Source: Dimorphilus gyrociliatus (Eukaryota > Annelida > Polychaeta > Dinophilidae). From it: DNA of 64,000 nt. The notes under the pieces were generated by a model that saw only the letters and a program-made list of their open reading frames with translations, was not told where the DNA came from and did no database searches. The DNA is taken from NCBI GenBank assembly GCA_904063045.1, contig CAJFCJ010000018.1, positions 682,001 to 746,000 on the forward strand, in the 5' to 3' direction. Made by a program: the position numbers and the translations under genes. Numbering within the stretch: position 1 is the stretch's first letter; every line of letters starts with the position of its first letter. This document shows, in pieces, positions 35,001 to 47,957 of the stretch.

Positions 35001-38000
35001 TATGGAATTTTTTACACATTGTGATGCACCCTTCCCGTACCTCTTCCGACATTTCGATGTCATCAAGGAATCTTGTAGCTACTGCTGTCAGAGCATCTTC
35101 AGGCCAAGATTGGAACCAATCAATTGTGCAACAATTCACAAGAGAGGGAAATTTTCGCAGACGATTTCTAAAAGCGTCTCCAATAGGTGACATAGCCAAA
35201 ACAACATGAAGTTGATCTCTGACTCTTTGAATGAACATGTTGAATAAAGCAACAGGCGTTCCATCGGTTTGTTTGGTCTTATCTCTTTGTCTATTGTGCA
35301 AAAACATTTAAGTATATGTAAAGAGAATAATTTAGATATATCTTACTTATCAATTTGTCTCATTTTATCACAGATTTCTTGTTTTTCGTCCAGTGGAAAT
35401 AAGTTGGGAACTTCACCAGCATTTAATAAGTTATTTATATCTTCAAGGAAAGACTCTTGTTTAATTTGTGTATCGGAAAACAAGAATACAGCATGCTGGT
35501 CTGTTTCAGTTGATTTTCTTAGAATTCTCTTCAAATCTTCTCGCCATTCAGTCATTGTATAACTCTTGCTGATTTCGACTTGGAAGATATCATAATCAGC
35601 CATATGAGCAGCTAGTCTGGTTAAAGATTGTCTTCCTGAACCACCAACTCCAACAAGAAGTGCATGGGACCTAGGCTGCTTGATCACTCTGCTAATTCTA
35701 GAGACATGCTCAATAGCGAAGCGAAACATAACTAAATTCATAGGCTTCCTTGACATATTATTGAATTCGTCCAAATATTGCTCCACAATATGACGTAATT
35801 GGTCGACATCTTTTACTTCTACATAATTATTTGCATCACTCTTCGGATCAGCAAAATCACAATAAATTAGAGATCTAAGATCATCTTCCGTAACTTTTCC
35901 GTCTGAATCTTGATCAAGAGTAATAAATAGGTCGTCAAAGTCTTCTTTCAACTCAGTAGAAATTATTTCTTTTATGTAATTGAATAACCACGATCTGTCA
36001 CTGTCAAATACTAGACGATCGTAAAAAACTCTGAAAACTTCATGAACCCAAAGTCTCTTCATAGCTTTGGGTTCTTCAAGAGTTTCTGGAGCCGATAATA
36101 GAACTCCTTGGATGACCCTAGCAAAATCTCGCAGATTGAATAAGTAATGGCTCTTGGCAGGAGTTGGCAACAAGTTATCCATAGCTCCTTTATACATTTT
36201 TAAAGTTCCGTTAACAACTTGATCAATGCAGGGTACGAAATCTCCAGCAAATCCTTTAACCATTAAGTGCCAATCAAGAATTGCTCTAAAAATTGATAAC
36301 ATACTGGAGTCATCAAATTCGTTAATGGTAACCGTGTTCAAGTGACGAAGGAATCGAGGAGTAATTGGATTTCTACCTCCTCCCGGAGGACCCATAGCGC
36401 CGATAAACTGTAGGTCCACTAGTTTTATAGGCGTAACATCTTTAAGGTCATACCAGTTCCAATGATCTAACCATTGTCGAAGTAATTCAATTGGTGGTTG
36501 GGCACCGTATTGCTCTCTGACAGGCATATTTAAATCGTCTACAAAAACCACAGCCTTCTTTCCAAGAGGAGGGCCGAATACTCCTTTCCTTCTCTTGTCC
36601 AATTTACTCATAACGATATTCTGAGTCTGATTGGCCGATGTTTGAGCGGAAAAGTTAACAATATTCGGTTTGTAAACTTCCTTTTCTAGTTTTTGCAGTA
36701 AAAAGTCAATTATGTATACACTCTTTCCAGTTCCTGTTGGTCCAACAAATAGGCAAGGCTTCGAATGAGTTACTAATAATCTCATTATTGCTTCATATCG
36801 TACAGTATCAACTGTAGGAACGATAATTTCATTGAATAAAGCATCTTTAGGTATTGGAGGCGCATCTTTAATAGCTTCAGCCCAAGGTATCCATTTTCCT
36901 AACCCCTATTAACAAATTAATATTAAATTTTAGAATTTTTTCCATAAAATGCCGCCATAATAATTAAAGTAAGTTTGTTTCTTTTAGAATCATCAATAAA
37001 ATCAAAAAAGCTTATAAAGCAAGTTAATTTGATTATTCTTGTATCTTATAAAACCTTTGTCATATAATATTTCTTTCCAAAATCGTCCTCAATTTCATCT
37101 TTTTCAATCTAATTTTAGGTTAACACGTCAAACAAAAGGATAAAAAAAAGCGGAAATATTTGTATAGAAGACTACGATAACGATGAAAAAACTTTCAAAC
37201 CTGTTTAGCAAATCTGTAATCATAGATAGAACCTTCTTTCGGAAGAGGGGTGATATAAGGTTTATTGGGTCCAGCAGTAAGTTCCAATAAATTAAGTTTT
37301 GTTCTAGTTTCCTCAGTCATTCCACCCTGTTAATTGAGTTAATAGAAATTTCAAATCGAAAAAATAATATTACATTCATATATAAAAAGAATATTCAATG
37401 CAGCTTTAAAAATATAATAAGACAACATAAACAAAAAACAGGCTATGTGTTCATGCGAAGTAGCGAATTTATTCTCGTTTCTCTTCCAATGGAATCCAAT
37501 TAATCTGTTATACATTAGTTTGCAAAAAAAGAAATGACTAAAAAATGAATAATATGCAATGATGAATGGAATATTTGATTTGAAATTTTTCTCTAATTCT
37601 ATTCCATAAACTTTAAATCGAATCTTGCAAAAAGGAAAAAATGAGAAAAATTTTTCAAATATCTCTTCATCAATTTTATATCAAATCATGCTCTTTCGTT
37701 CATGTTGCAGTGCTATTTCCTATAATAAGTATTATACAGGAGTGATAATGCATTAATGAATAAAGGGTTGAACTATTTCTTATAGGTTTCAGATAATTTG
37801 TCCCTTATACTAACGATTTCTTTCTCAGCGTCTAAATCAACCTCTAAGTTGACAAAGTACGCTAATTCTTTTAGTAAATTTTTTCTCATTTCCGGCCAGG
37901 AACTTTCGTAAGTCTAAGTTATGTTTTAATAATAAAGTTTTTAATTAATAAATCAATAAAAAGCTTAAAGTAGTAGTAATTAATTAGTACTTGTAGTAAC

Positions 38001-41000
38001 CACATAATATTAACCGCTGCCTTTTAGTTAACTCTTTAGATAAAAAAAAAAGACTTTACTTACGGCAAACAATTCTCGGATGAGAAGGTTAAACATTTCC
38101 CTTCCCTGCTGAGTACAACTTCCACCGATTGACCAAGTAAGGGAGAAAATGAAAATACACTCCAGCCAAGCACACACTTCTCTTTCTTCCATATTCTGGA
38201 TGCATGCTTCGTCTTGGAATTCATCCAGTTGACAATCGATTAAATTCATTAAAGAATTAACAAGATTACTATCAGTTGTTGGCGATAATTCTTTAACCTT
38301 CTTCCTTGCGCAAGCCAAACAAGGATCTACAAATCTTTCAAACATCTCATTTAAGAGCTTTTTATGCAGTTCAGTTAAACTCTTCGGAAGTGTAACCATC
38401 CAAGATTTGACCAAAGGTCGCCATCCTAATGACAAGGGTTCCATATAAATCATACCGCATCTAGAAAGAACAAAGTAAAATATTTTGAAAGAGAATTAAA
38501 ACATCTTTTTAGATCTTATACCTTGAAACTGTTGCAGGGCTAGCCGCCTCTAAATCCATAGGTTCAAACATGAGATTTGTTGTATTTGCCAATTGGATAA
38601 TTTCACCACTCATCAAGCACAATTTTTTGTTATCGTCCAAAACAGTATTCATGTTTTCAATCCAAATAGCGTCTACAGGACCATCAAAAATTAACCATTT
38701 TCGATCTGGGGTGGTTGATTGAGCAAAGGATCTGTAGGAAACAGCGAGGACTCCATCCGACCATTCGTGACTTACAGGGTCAAATTGACCATATAGTTGT
38801 CCCATTGTGATAGCTTTAGGGTTTATAACTGTATACTGAACCTTGTTTTCTTCCATTAGACCCTTTTCATGAATATCTTTTAATGCTCCAGCTAATACTC
38901 TATAAGCACTGGTTTTGCCACCAAATGGTTCACCAACGATCATAAAACCGTGTCTGACAATCATCATTTCATAAATTTGCTGAATTTTTTCTAAGAAGAA
39001 AGGAGTACATTGTAAGTTCATTTTTTTACAATTTTCTTCAACAGCATCATTTAATATTTCGTAGTCAGGTTCAGGGAGCTTAACTCCAGGAAATAAATCG
39101 GATGCAATACCGTGGAAAAGCGGTAAATCGTGATTCAAAAATTTGGGTAAATTTACATCGATAATAGATCTCAACATCAATATATCTTCGTCTTGATCCG
39201 GATATTTTAATTTTAGATTACCTGCCGCTGTTAATACAGATTTGACAGCTCTCATTCCGTAATCATAATGGTGTTGAGAGGACAATTGTTCGGAGCATAA
39301 TCGATATGTAGCTACAATTTTTACGGCTAGTGGGCGAGCATTAAAGAAACCGCACGAATAAAGAACGATTTCAGCGATCATAGCATAGTCGGGTACCATC
39401 ATAGCGACAGTTCTAAAGAGAGCTTTTAAGTTATCAGGCAACTCTGATCTTCCTGCATAACCAGGGTTCATAGTAATAAAAACAGAGCAAGTAGGATCCA
39501 ATTTGATTTCTGTTCCTTCAAATACCAACGTTTCTGAGCCGGATAATATTCCTCTTTGAATTGTAAGAATCTGTTGAGCGACAACAGACAATACTTCAAG
39601 ATCAATTCTATTGAATTCATCAAAGCAAGACCACGCTCCGCAAGATGCCAAGCCTTTGAAGAATTTTCCCAAAGCAATATAATCCAAACCATCAGAGCAG
39701 TTAAATACAACACATTGTTTAGCAACAGCTTTAGCTAAATCTTTTGTTGTTTCAGTTTTACCGGTTCCAGCAGGACCTTCAGGAGCTCCTCCTAAATGTA
39801 AGTGCAGAGCTCCGAAAAGGGTTCTGTAGCACCTGTCCGTCAATGGCGTAATAACAAGTCGTCCTGTATTTCCGAGGTATTCATATCCATATTTTAACAT
39901 AGAGTTGATCATTCTAGTGATCATGTTGTTCTCTTCCCAATAGTATCGCATTTGACTAAGCCATTCAAAATCATTCTCTGAAGAGATATTCTTCTGTACA
40001 AGATTGGTCAACACGTCCCGAGCGTGAACATCAAGTACAATTAGAGCCTGCAAGCTAACTCGGTTCTGCTTGTTTAATTTTCCTCTGACCATAGTAACAA
40101 TTTCTTCAATCTGTTTGTTATTCAATTGCAAATAATCAGCTAAAGCGCTTCCTCCAGCTCTAATGGCCTCATGAACAAAATTTGTCCAGTACAATTGTGT
40201 GACGCAACTAAATAAGGGTTTTAGATTAAGAAAATGATATGCATGAACAATTTGAATTTAGTAAAATGAGATTACTCACAGAACAGCTTGTCCAGGCCAG
40301 GATTTTACCCATTCCCCTCGCGGTTCCTTCTTATAAGCGTCTATGGCTTCTCCTATAACCTTGTGGAGTGATGAAATCATGTCACTCTCTAATTCTAGAA
40401 GCCATTTTTCTACTTGTCCTCTGGCCTTCGAGGTGCTAATTACATCCCTCAGTTCAACAACCTCTCCCTCTGAACTTTTCATATGAGTGATGTCTAGAAC
40501 ATCAGTAAATTCCAAGGTTGCAATACCTTCGAAACATTTTTTTAAATGTGGCTGTACACGTTTCGGATCTTTAGTCTCAGATAGGATTTCCAAAAGTTCA
40601 TCATTAGACAAAAAGAAGAAACGGGGAAAATACAATCGTTTTTTCTCCAAATAATCATTAAGACCTTTCTGAATTAATTCTAAGAGTTCATTTGATTTTT
40701 TCAACTTTTCCAACATCTTATCAATGTCAAGAACAGCTAAAACGTGTTTATCATTTACTGCCTGCTTCATAATATCTCTCCAGTTTTTGTCAACTGTAGC
40801 AAATCGTCTTCCTTCTTCAGGCATTTGAGCCATAATATCAGGACTTGAAAAGATTGGCTCTAAATACAACCAAGTAGCTTGCACCTTTAACCATTCGTCC
40901 AAAATATCTTGTAGAGTGACCAATTTTCTTTCCCACTCCTTTATTTGATCCTCGAATGGCTTAATAAAAGGTGATCCTCGCATTGTTTGTGTTTTGACTA

Positions 41001-44000
41001 TATGATCATCCAGTTGCAGTTGAATATCATCAACAGCCGATAAAATATTTGTTCCAGTTTCTCTGTATGGAATAAGGGTGAATTCGACAGGTTCCCATTC
41101 ATTTTTCATCTTTTCCATTGCTTTTTCAAGAGAAAACTCTTTACTAGCAGCTTCGGAAATATTCTCAAACTTTGGAATGTAGCTCTCCAAACTCATATCA
41201 ACTAACTTATTTAAACACATGTCATCTTCTGGTCGCAATTGATAGCCGACAATCTCCGATATTTGGTCCCAATGTCTTTCTCTCAAGCCTGGATTAAATA
41301 GGGTTTGAACAAGAGGAAGATGTTCCTTAAATTCCTCAACTTTTGTTTTTGTCTTTGTAGCTATTTTTTTCGGATTGGGCGCGTCACTAAATCCTTTTTC
41401 CAACTTGTATAGTTGTCTCCAAAAGTTTCCAACATCAGCATCCACTTGGTCAGGATCCACGTTATGCATTGGCCCATCCATCCATTCTTTATATTTATTG
41501 TTAAAGTCAACAGTCAGTTCATACAAAGAATAGTATGGTTTTAAGGTATTGATAGTTGTCATCCGTTGCGGATATTGGGTCATCTCCCAGCCGAAAGCCT
41601 CTTCTTCTGCATTAAAGGCTTCGATTTTTTCCAAAGCTTTTTGAAGTTTCTCATCCAGTCCTTGAGCTCGTTTCAAATATTTGGAGACTTCTGATATTTC
41701 TCCAAGGTTAGATAATTCTTCAACTTGTTTACCGTAGCTGTCTAACTCTTCGATGAACCTTTCTCTCTTTAGTTTAAGAGCCTCTTCGTATTGCTGTTTC
41801 TTTTCTTTCTCTATAACTCTATGTTCTTCAAAAATTGTTGGCATCCTGCCATGCCATGTGAAAGTTTTGGAGTTTAATCGCATTTCTGGCGGAGAGAATG
41901 AAGCGTAATCAACAAGAAACAAAAGACGATTTTTAGCAGCATTTAATTTTTCTTGCAGCTCTTGCATTGTCAAATTTTCTGCTTTTTCAACAAAGGCCTT
42001 TATCTCCATCAGCTCATGAGTATTGGCTGGGGTTGTGAGAGCTTTTTCTGCTATAGTTTCATATTCCTCGCAAAGAGCTTTATTTGCAGTTTGATGATCT
42101 TTTGACATTCTTGCTAATAGTTTATTACAGCATTGATCAGCCTTTTTGGCTAATGCTCTGATCAATTCGTCGCAATGAACTTCAAACATACCCAATCGAA
42201 GGACCTTTATCGATTTGTATGTTATCTCATCGCTAAGGCGTTGGTATTTTCGAACCTCTCGAGATAAATCATCAAAATCTCTATCACCGTTTAAAAAGTC
42301 TTCAACATCCTTGTCAGCTTGACCATTTATTAGAGTCGAATATTTATCATATTTTGCAGCATGTTCTATTGGTCCAATTGACTCTTTGGCTATGAGATCT
42401 CTGACGTTCTGTTTATGACCATTTACAACTTCTTCCAAAGTAATAGGTTTTAATTCCGTTGGTTTATCCGTTGGCCATTCCGAATATAATTTTGTTTCAA
42501 CTCTGGGCATCTTTGTTACTGCTTTTAGCAAGACATCATATACATTTATAAGTACAGTTTCAAAATCCTCAAATTTAGGCTCATATTCAATCTTAGTGCC
42601 TTCCAAGATTAGACGAAGAACAAAACCTGGATGTTCAAACGCTCTTGTGGAGTGAGGAGGTTGGCAGAGCTGTTAACATATACATAAAAACAATTGAAAC
42701 TTTATTTTATAGAAAAAAAATATAGAAAATTTACCAGATCGGTGTAATCTGAAATAGAGGAAAGGGCTAATTGCTGCAATTGTTGAGTCATAAGGGCAGC
42801 AGCACAGTTGAAAAATGCTTGTAAACGTTCATAATCTTTATTGCTGGGAACTAACTTTCTTTTGTTCCCTTGGTAATAAATATTTTGGACTTCTGGAAGC
42901 CATTTTTTATGTAAAGCGTCTTTAGCAGATTCAATATGCCTTATACAAAGGGATTGAAAGAGTTGTAATTCCATGGACTCTGTTCTTTGTTGAAACTCAC
43001 CAATGTCGACTAATCTTAAGTCTTTGAAAGGTCTTGTTAGGTCTACATTATCTTTCTTTAATGGTGCATGCCACAAATGTAAAACTTGCATCATACACGG
43101 ATTAGTAACATGTAGGTCACTGCTTGCTATATCTCTGGCTTCCTTATAGCTCCTAAACCAAGGTTTAGGTACTTGCAGCAATTCTTTTCTATGAGGAGGG
43201 AGTCTTTCGTTCTCCGTCTCTTGATCCTCTTTTTCTCTGGGATCCTTAAGAACGAAATCAACGATAGCTTTCTTTACCGAGAGTAAATAGTCTTCTCTCA
43301 TCTCGTCACTCAAATTTTCTACCAAGTCGAGATGATTAATTCTCAATTCTGCCTTAACTAGTCCTAGGACATTTGCTAACCAATTTTCGTCCATAGACGC
43401 TACATGTTCGGTGTCGATACCATTGTGAATGTAATAGTAATATCTCAGGATATCTTTCTCAGTACCATTAGGCGTCTCAGTTGTCCTAGTTGTCTCTGCA
43501 CCATCATCTTGCATAATAATATCTACCAGAGCTTTTCTGAAAGTATCTCTATCTCTTCGAGGAGTACCTCCGCTTGGTACCGCAGAACCACCAGTATCTC
43601 CATTAGCCGCCGATGTTGAAGGTGGTTTTCGTGCAAGGAATCGTCTCCTAGGCGATTCTAAAAGAGACAACTAAATGTTCATAGTGTCAACATTTAGGAG
43701 GAATGACAAGGACAATATTCATTTATCTTTGCCGAAAATATGGGAATGCCATTAAAATTATAATATATCTTATTAAAAAAAGGGTAAAGTTTTAGCTGGT
43801 AGAGTATTTTTAAAAAAGAAAAGTTGTTTCTCTTTTAATTTTTATTATTTCTTCCTTTATGCATAAAAAAATAAATATTTTACGAGAAATTCTGATGTGA
43901 AATTGATTCTCAACTCAGAGACAAAGTATCTTAAACAAAATCAATATGTCTCAGAATAAGATTGATCAATTAAGAAACTAATTTGTAAGATACAAATGAA

Positions 44001-44288
44001 ATTATTAAAAATTTATTATTTTCAACACTTACTACTGATTTCACCGATCAGATCGATTCGATCTTCCTCTTCCGCAGTTTTGTCAATTTTTCCATAGAGA
44101 TGAAACTGTGGCGGATCCTTTTGCCAATCAGGCTTTGATCTTATGTCTGGTAAGACTGGCAAAAATTTGATGGGGTCATTAGTCCCTTTTCCCTTGGTGA
44201 CTTTTCTTTGAGGCTAATTTTGACAACAAACATATGAAATAAATTAGAAAAAAGCTTCATAAGTAGTCTTTACCTGTATACTAGCCAT
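29072..44288 (-). CDS. DNAH7: DNAH7, axonemal inner-arm dynein heavy chain
   Basis: Twelve exons read leftwards: 44274-44288, 44033-44213, 42735-43657, 40280-42669, 38522-40207, 38064-38460, 37201-37326, 35347-36905, 34880-35290, 31406-34580, 31061-31351, 29072-29947. They encode 4009 residues; human DNAH7 has 4024. Tail and linker occupy about 1-1170. P-loops: AAA1 GPAGTGKT (about 1310), AAA2 GEPFGGKT (about 1595), AAA3 GPTGTGKS (about 1963), AAA4 GVGGSGRQS (about 2330). An EF-hand ([12 protein letters not shown]) lies between AAA3 and AAA4, as in DNAH7. The stalk with microtubule-binding tip falls in the 3175-nt exon, and the protein ends [13 protein letters not shown]. It is a single-headed motor of ciliary inner arms, fitting a ciliated animal. 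Only 11 introns, far fewer than in vertebrates. The exon-2/exon-3 junction was fixed by phase; a nearby alternative acceptor gives a stop. Confidence 0.95.
29948..31060 (-). other. Long intron of DNAH7
   Basis: 1113 nt with GT-AG ends, one of the longest introns in the window and 10-20 times the usual size here. It is AT-rich, with a T10 run near 30761 and no recognisable exon on either strand. It may simply hold regulatory DNA. Confidence 0.55.
37773..37913 (-). CDS. Possible alternative terminal exon in a DNAH7 intron
   Basis: Inside the 737-nt intron between exons 6 and 7, a 47-codon open stretch runs leftwards from an acceptor-like AACTTAG at 37914-37920 to a TAG at 37773-37775. It is phase 0, the same phase as the end of exon 6 and the start of exon 7. 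The peptide is well composed ([42 protein letters not shown]) and probably helical. Splicing exon 6 to it would give a dynein of about 1910 residues that ends after AAA2. Alternatives are a small independent ORF from the internal ATG (about 38 residues) or chance. Human DNAH7 has no matching segment that I recall. Confidence 0.35.
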   Translation of the reverse strand, partial: TYESSWPEMRKNLLKELAYFVNLEVDLDAEKEIVSIRDKLSETYKK

Positions 44289-44660
44289 ATTCAAACTATT
44301 TGTCCCAATGAGATTTTAATTTCAATTTGCCATAATATATATCTTCAAACAAATTAACTTTGAGTTCGCTTAGTTTATAGTTAAGATGGCGTCGTTAGTG
44401 GCGCGCTTCTGGTTGCTAAGGCAAACCGAAAAATACGCAATTATTATGCTAAAAGCTGTATAGAAGTTAAAAGAGCTCAGAAAAAATTAAATTTGAATTG
44501 TATGCTAAACTATAAATGAAATAAAGATATACGTACGAAAATTATATATTCTCCGGAAGTTTGAAACCCAAAACGAGGCTACGTATTAACGACGAATCAC
44601 GCCATTTTCTTTGTCAGCCGACTTAGTTAATACTATTTTCTCCAAACTCACTTTTGAAGC
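44289..44660. promoter_or_regulatory. Bidirectional promoter of DNAH7 and SF1
   Basis: 372 bp between two divergent start codons. AGATGGCGTC lies at 44384-44393, followed by GTGGCGCGC, making a GC-rich island in AT-rich DNA. This resembles YY1- or CTCF-type elements. No TATA box was seen at a suitable spacing. Confidence 0.5.
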
Positions 44661-47600
44661 ATGAAGCGTGAAAGCGAACAAGGTATATTTTTATGTTAAA
44701 AATTTGTAACCATTTTTTAGCAATGACTTGAGCAGCTTTCTTTGATCATGTGATCACCGTTTGAAATAGTTAAGAAAGCCTGCTTTTTTAAGTACGCAAC
44801 TTCTCTCCTACGTCTGATAAGAAAAAGTTTAAAAATCAAAAGGAATCACTTATCACAAAACGAATTGTTTCGTGACAATAAATTAGATATAAGTATACAC
44901 TCGGTCAATCGATCATTGACGCTTATGTCAAAGACATTTAATTGCACCAAGTCTAATTAAATGTGGAATATTATCTTTCAAGCACATGAGATTTCATTAA
45001 AATAATAAATCTTTGCGAAAGTTGTAAAGAGAATTTCGTAGAAATTGAAATTACTTTTAAAATAGTTTATTTATATTAAAGATTATTCTTTTACTTCATA
45101 GCCGAATCCGCTGATGATAGAAAAAAGAAAAGAAAAAGCCGCTGGGGAGGTGGAGACTTTGAGAAAACTTTTATACCGGGTATGCCTACATCAATTCCCC
45201 AAAACTTGACAAAAGATCAAGAAGAGATGTACTTACGTAAGTTTCTTCTTACTTTTTAGTATTTTGCTATTAGCATTGATCTTAATATTAGTAATTTGAC
45301 CAATTGTTGTATATATTACATCTTTTGAATTCATATCATATATGAGGCTGATGTATTAATTTTTTTATGACAAGACTTTTTTATGTTGGTTTAATAGGGA
45401 ACACTTTGCATAACTAAAGATCTTACTGCAGCTTTAGGTTTCGAAAAGTACTGCAGAATGCGTATATTTTTTTACCACCTAAAAAGTTTCATTGACGGTT
45501 CAAATTAAGTATTTCTTTCACTTAGTTCCTATCAATTGAATGGGTATATTTCGTAAAATATATGGAAAATAATCAATTTTTTTAAAAGCTACCGTATTCG
45601 TCAAAGAAACTTTATATCGTTTTTATAAATCAGAACTAATTTGAATGCCTTTTTTCTTTTCCGCTAATCGCTCCGGATTAACAGTACAACTGCAGATTGA
45701 AGAAACATCTCGACGTTTGAGAACTGGAGATTTAGGCATACCGCCGAATCCGGAAGAGAGGTTTGATAGTATAGCACGCACATTCGTCTATTAAAAAGTT
45801 ACAACCTTTAAATTAGGAACAGCTAGGTGCAGCCGAAAGCTGAACAGATTTAACTTTACTTAAAAAAAATTTTTGTCTTTCAGCTATGTAGCAATTTACT
45901 GAAACTGTAAGAAACAAGTACAAAATTTGTAAATAATTCAAAAATAGGACTTATAGTAACAATCCGTTAAAAATTTTACAGCCTAATCATGACGTTTCAG
46001 CTCTTATAGTTTGTTCGGACAACAATAGGCATGAAACAATGATTTTAGTAGTTTAGTTCACACCATAAAAGTAAAACTTAAGCTTATACAAGTTTATATA
46101 ATTCAATATCATTGATATTTCTTATGAATAATAATATATTAAGGGAAAATTAAGTCATTTAATGGAAAGTTTTTTATATTTACCATTCGCTATATATAAA
46201 AATGTTTCATAAAGCTCCTTAGACCTCTTGCTTGTTTGAACAAAGTATAAAATAAATAATCATAATAAAAAAACCAAATATTTCAGCTAGATTCCCTTAA
46301 AGACATTTTAAAACATATTCAATTTCTTTTAATAGCCATTTGCAGCATCTAAAACCAGCAACAATTTCAGCTGACCGAAAAAATTAATATATCATATCCT
46401 ATAGTCAAAATTAAAAAATTATACAAACTAAGCGATAAATTTAATCCGTATAATTTTTCAGCGTCTAATTCAAAACCAATTTTCAGCCTATTGGAACTAA
46501 TTATCATACAAAACATTAGGGAAAATTTCTGTGTAGGCCACGTCTTTATCGGCAATCTCCAATTTTTTTATCATTTCAGATCACCATCTCCTGAGCCGAT
46601 TTATAATCATGAGGGAAAGCGGCTAAACACAAGAGAGTACCGAATGAGGAAAAAACTAGAAGAACTTCGTCATGAATTAGTTCAAAAAGCACTGAAAGTC
46701 AATTCTAGCTATCACCCTCCAAGCGACTATAAACCGCCCGTAGTTAGAGTTAGTGATAAAGTTTTAATACCACAAGAAGAGCATCCCGATATAAACTTTG
46801 TAGGATTACTTATTGGACCCAGAGGAAATACTTTGAAGACTTTAGAAAAAGACACAGGAGCAAAAATAATTATCAGAGGAAAAGGTTCAATTAAAGAAGG
46901 AAAGGTTGGGAGAAGTGACGGTCAGCCACTTCCCGGACAAGATGAACCACTACATGCGTACATTACGGCCAATAACCCTGAAAATGTAAAGATGGCGGCT
47001 GAAAAAATTAAAGATATAATTAGACAGGGTAAAATTTAAAATATAATTTTTAGGAAATATTTTATATAAATGTGTCAAAATTACAGGAATCGAAGTCCCA
47101 GAAGGGCAAAATGATCTACGACGGCACCAGTTACGTGAATTAGCACTTTTGAATGGTACTCTTAGAGAAACAGATGGATTGAGTAAACTCAGACAAATGG
47201 CACAAGCCAATACAATAGTTACAAACAATATAGTGTGTACTATGTGCGGAGGAGCTGGTCACATTGCACAAGATTGTAAAGAAAGAAGACCAGGAGAAAG
47301 TCTCAGACAATTTGAAAGCGGCCAAGTACCAATGCCGACCCCTGCGGATAAAGCAAAAATGGATAGCGAGTACATGTCATTGATGGCTGAACTTGGCGAA
47401 GCTGCTCCTCCTCCTCCTGGCACACAACAGTTTAATGGACCGCCTCCAACAGTAGTAAGTTCAACCTTATAATTGTTTGTAATTTTCATAATTAATTTAA
47501 TAAATAATATTAAAAATTTAAATTAGGGTCAAACATGGAATAGAGGAGGACCAATGGCTTTACCGCCGCCACCTCCACCACCAGGAAATGGTCCCGCTAA

Positions 47601-47886
47601 CAATAATGGACCACCCGGAGTTTCAACGCCTTGGCAACAACAGCAGCAACCTCCACCTCCTCCTGGAACAACAAAACCCTTGGCTCCCCCACCACCCCCT
47701 CCTCCTGGTTCTGGTGGTCCACCTCCCACAAGCAATATGCCCCCTTGGCAACCACCTCCACCGCCAGTGTCCGCTTCTAATTGCCCTCCATGGCAACAAG
47801 GTCCATGGCAAACCCCTCCTCCTCCACAGGGTAACTATGCCCCTCCAATGGGAATGCCACCTCCTCCTCCACCACCTCCTAACTAA
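44661..47886 (+). CDS. SF1: SF1, branchpoint-binding splicing factor
   Basis: Six exons (44661-44682, 45102-45236, 45685-45760, 46580-47028, 47087-47454, 47527-47886) give 469 residues. The N-terminus has the basic-Trp ULM that binds U2AF65 (RKKKRKSRW), then FIPGMPT, QLQIEETSRRLRTGDLGIPP and the SPSPEPIYN phosphorylation motif. The KH-QUA2 domain (about 125-245) has NFVGLLIGPRGNTLK and IRGKGSIKEGKVGR, then GIEVPEGQNDLRR and LRELALLNGTLRE. One CCHC knuckle follows (CTMCGGAGHIAQDC), then DKAKMDSEYMSLMAELGEA and a long proline-rich tail with PWQQQQQ, as in human SF1. It recognises the branchpoint sequence in early spliceosomes. A start at 46491 in the middle of an intron is spurious. Confidence 0.97.
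45237..46579 (+). other. Two long introns of SF1
   Basis: Introns 45237-45684 (448 nt) and 45761-46579 (819 nt) flank the 76-nt exon 3. They are AT-rich, carry no exon I can support, and contain several pyrimidine-rich AG sites near 46320-46490. Splicing factors often keep conserved regulatory introns, so this could be a site of self-regulation; that is inference. Confidence 0.45.
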
Positions 47887-47925
47887 AGTTAATATGTTCA
47901 TATATCAACATACAAATATATATAA

Positions 47926-47957
<32 letters not shown>

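Noticed and set aside
43657-43670. DNAH7 exon 3 starting at 43670
   Set aside because: That acceptor is out of phase with exon 2 and gives a stop; the acceptor ending at 43658 keeps frame.
46491-46579. Start codon for the SF1 KH exon
   Set aside because: The frame upstream of 46580 is intron; the acceptor TTTCAG at 46574-46579 and phase join this exon to the SRW/ULM exons.
47529-47901. Glycine- and proline-rich minus-strand frames opposite the SF1 tail
   Set aside because: They are shadows of the GC-rich polyproline codons of SF1.
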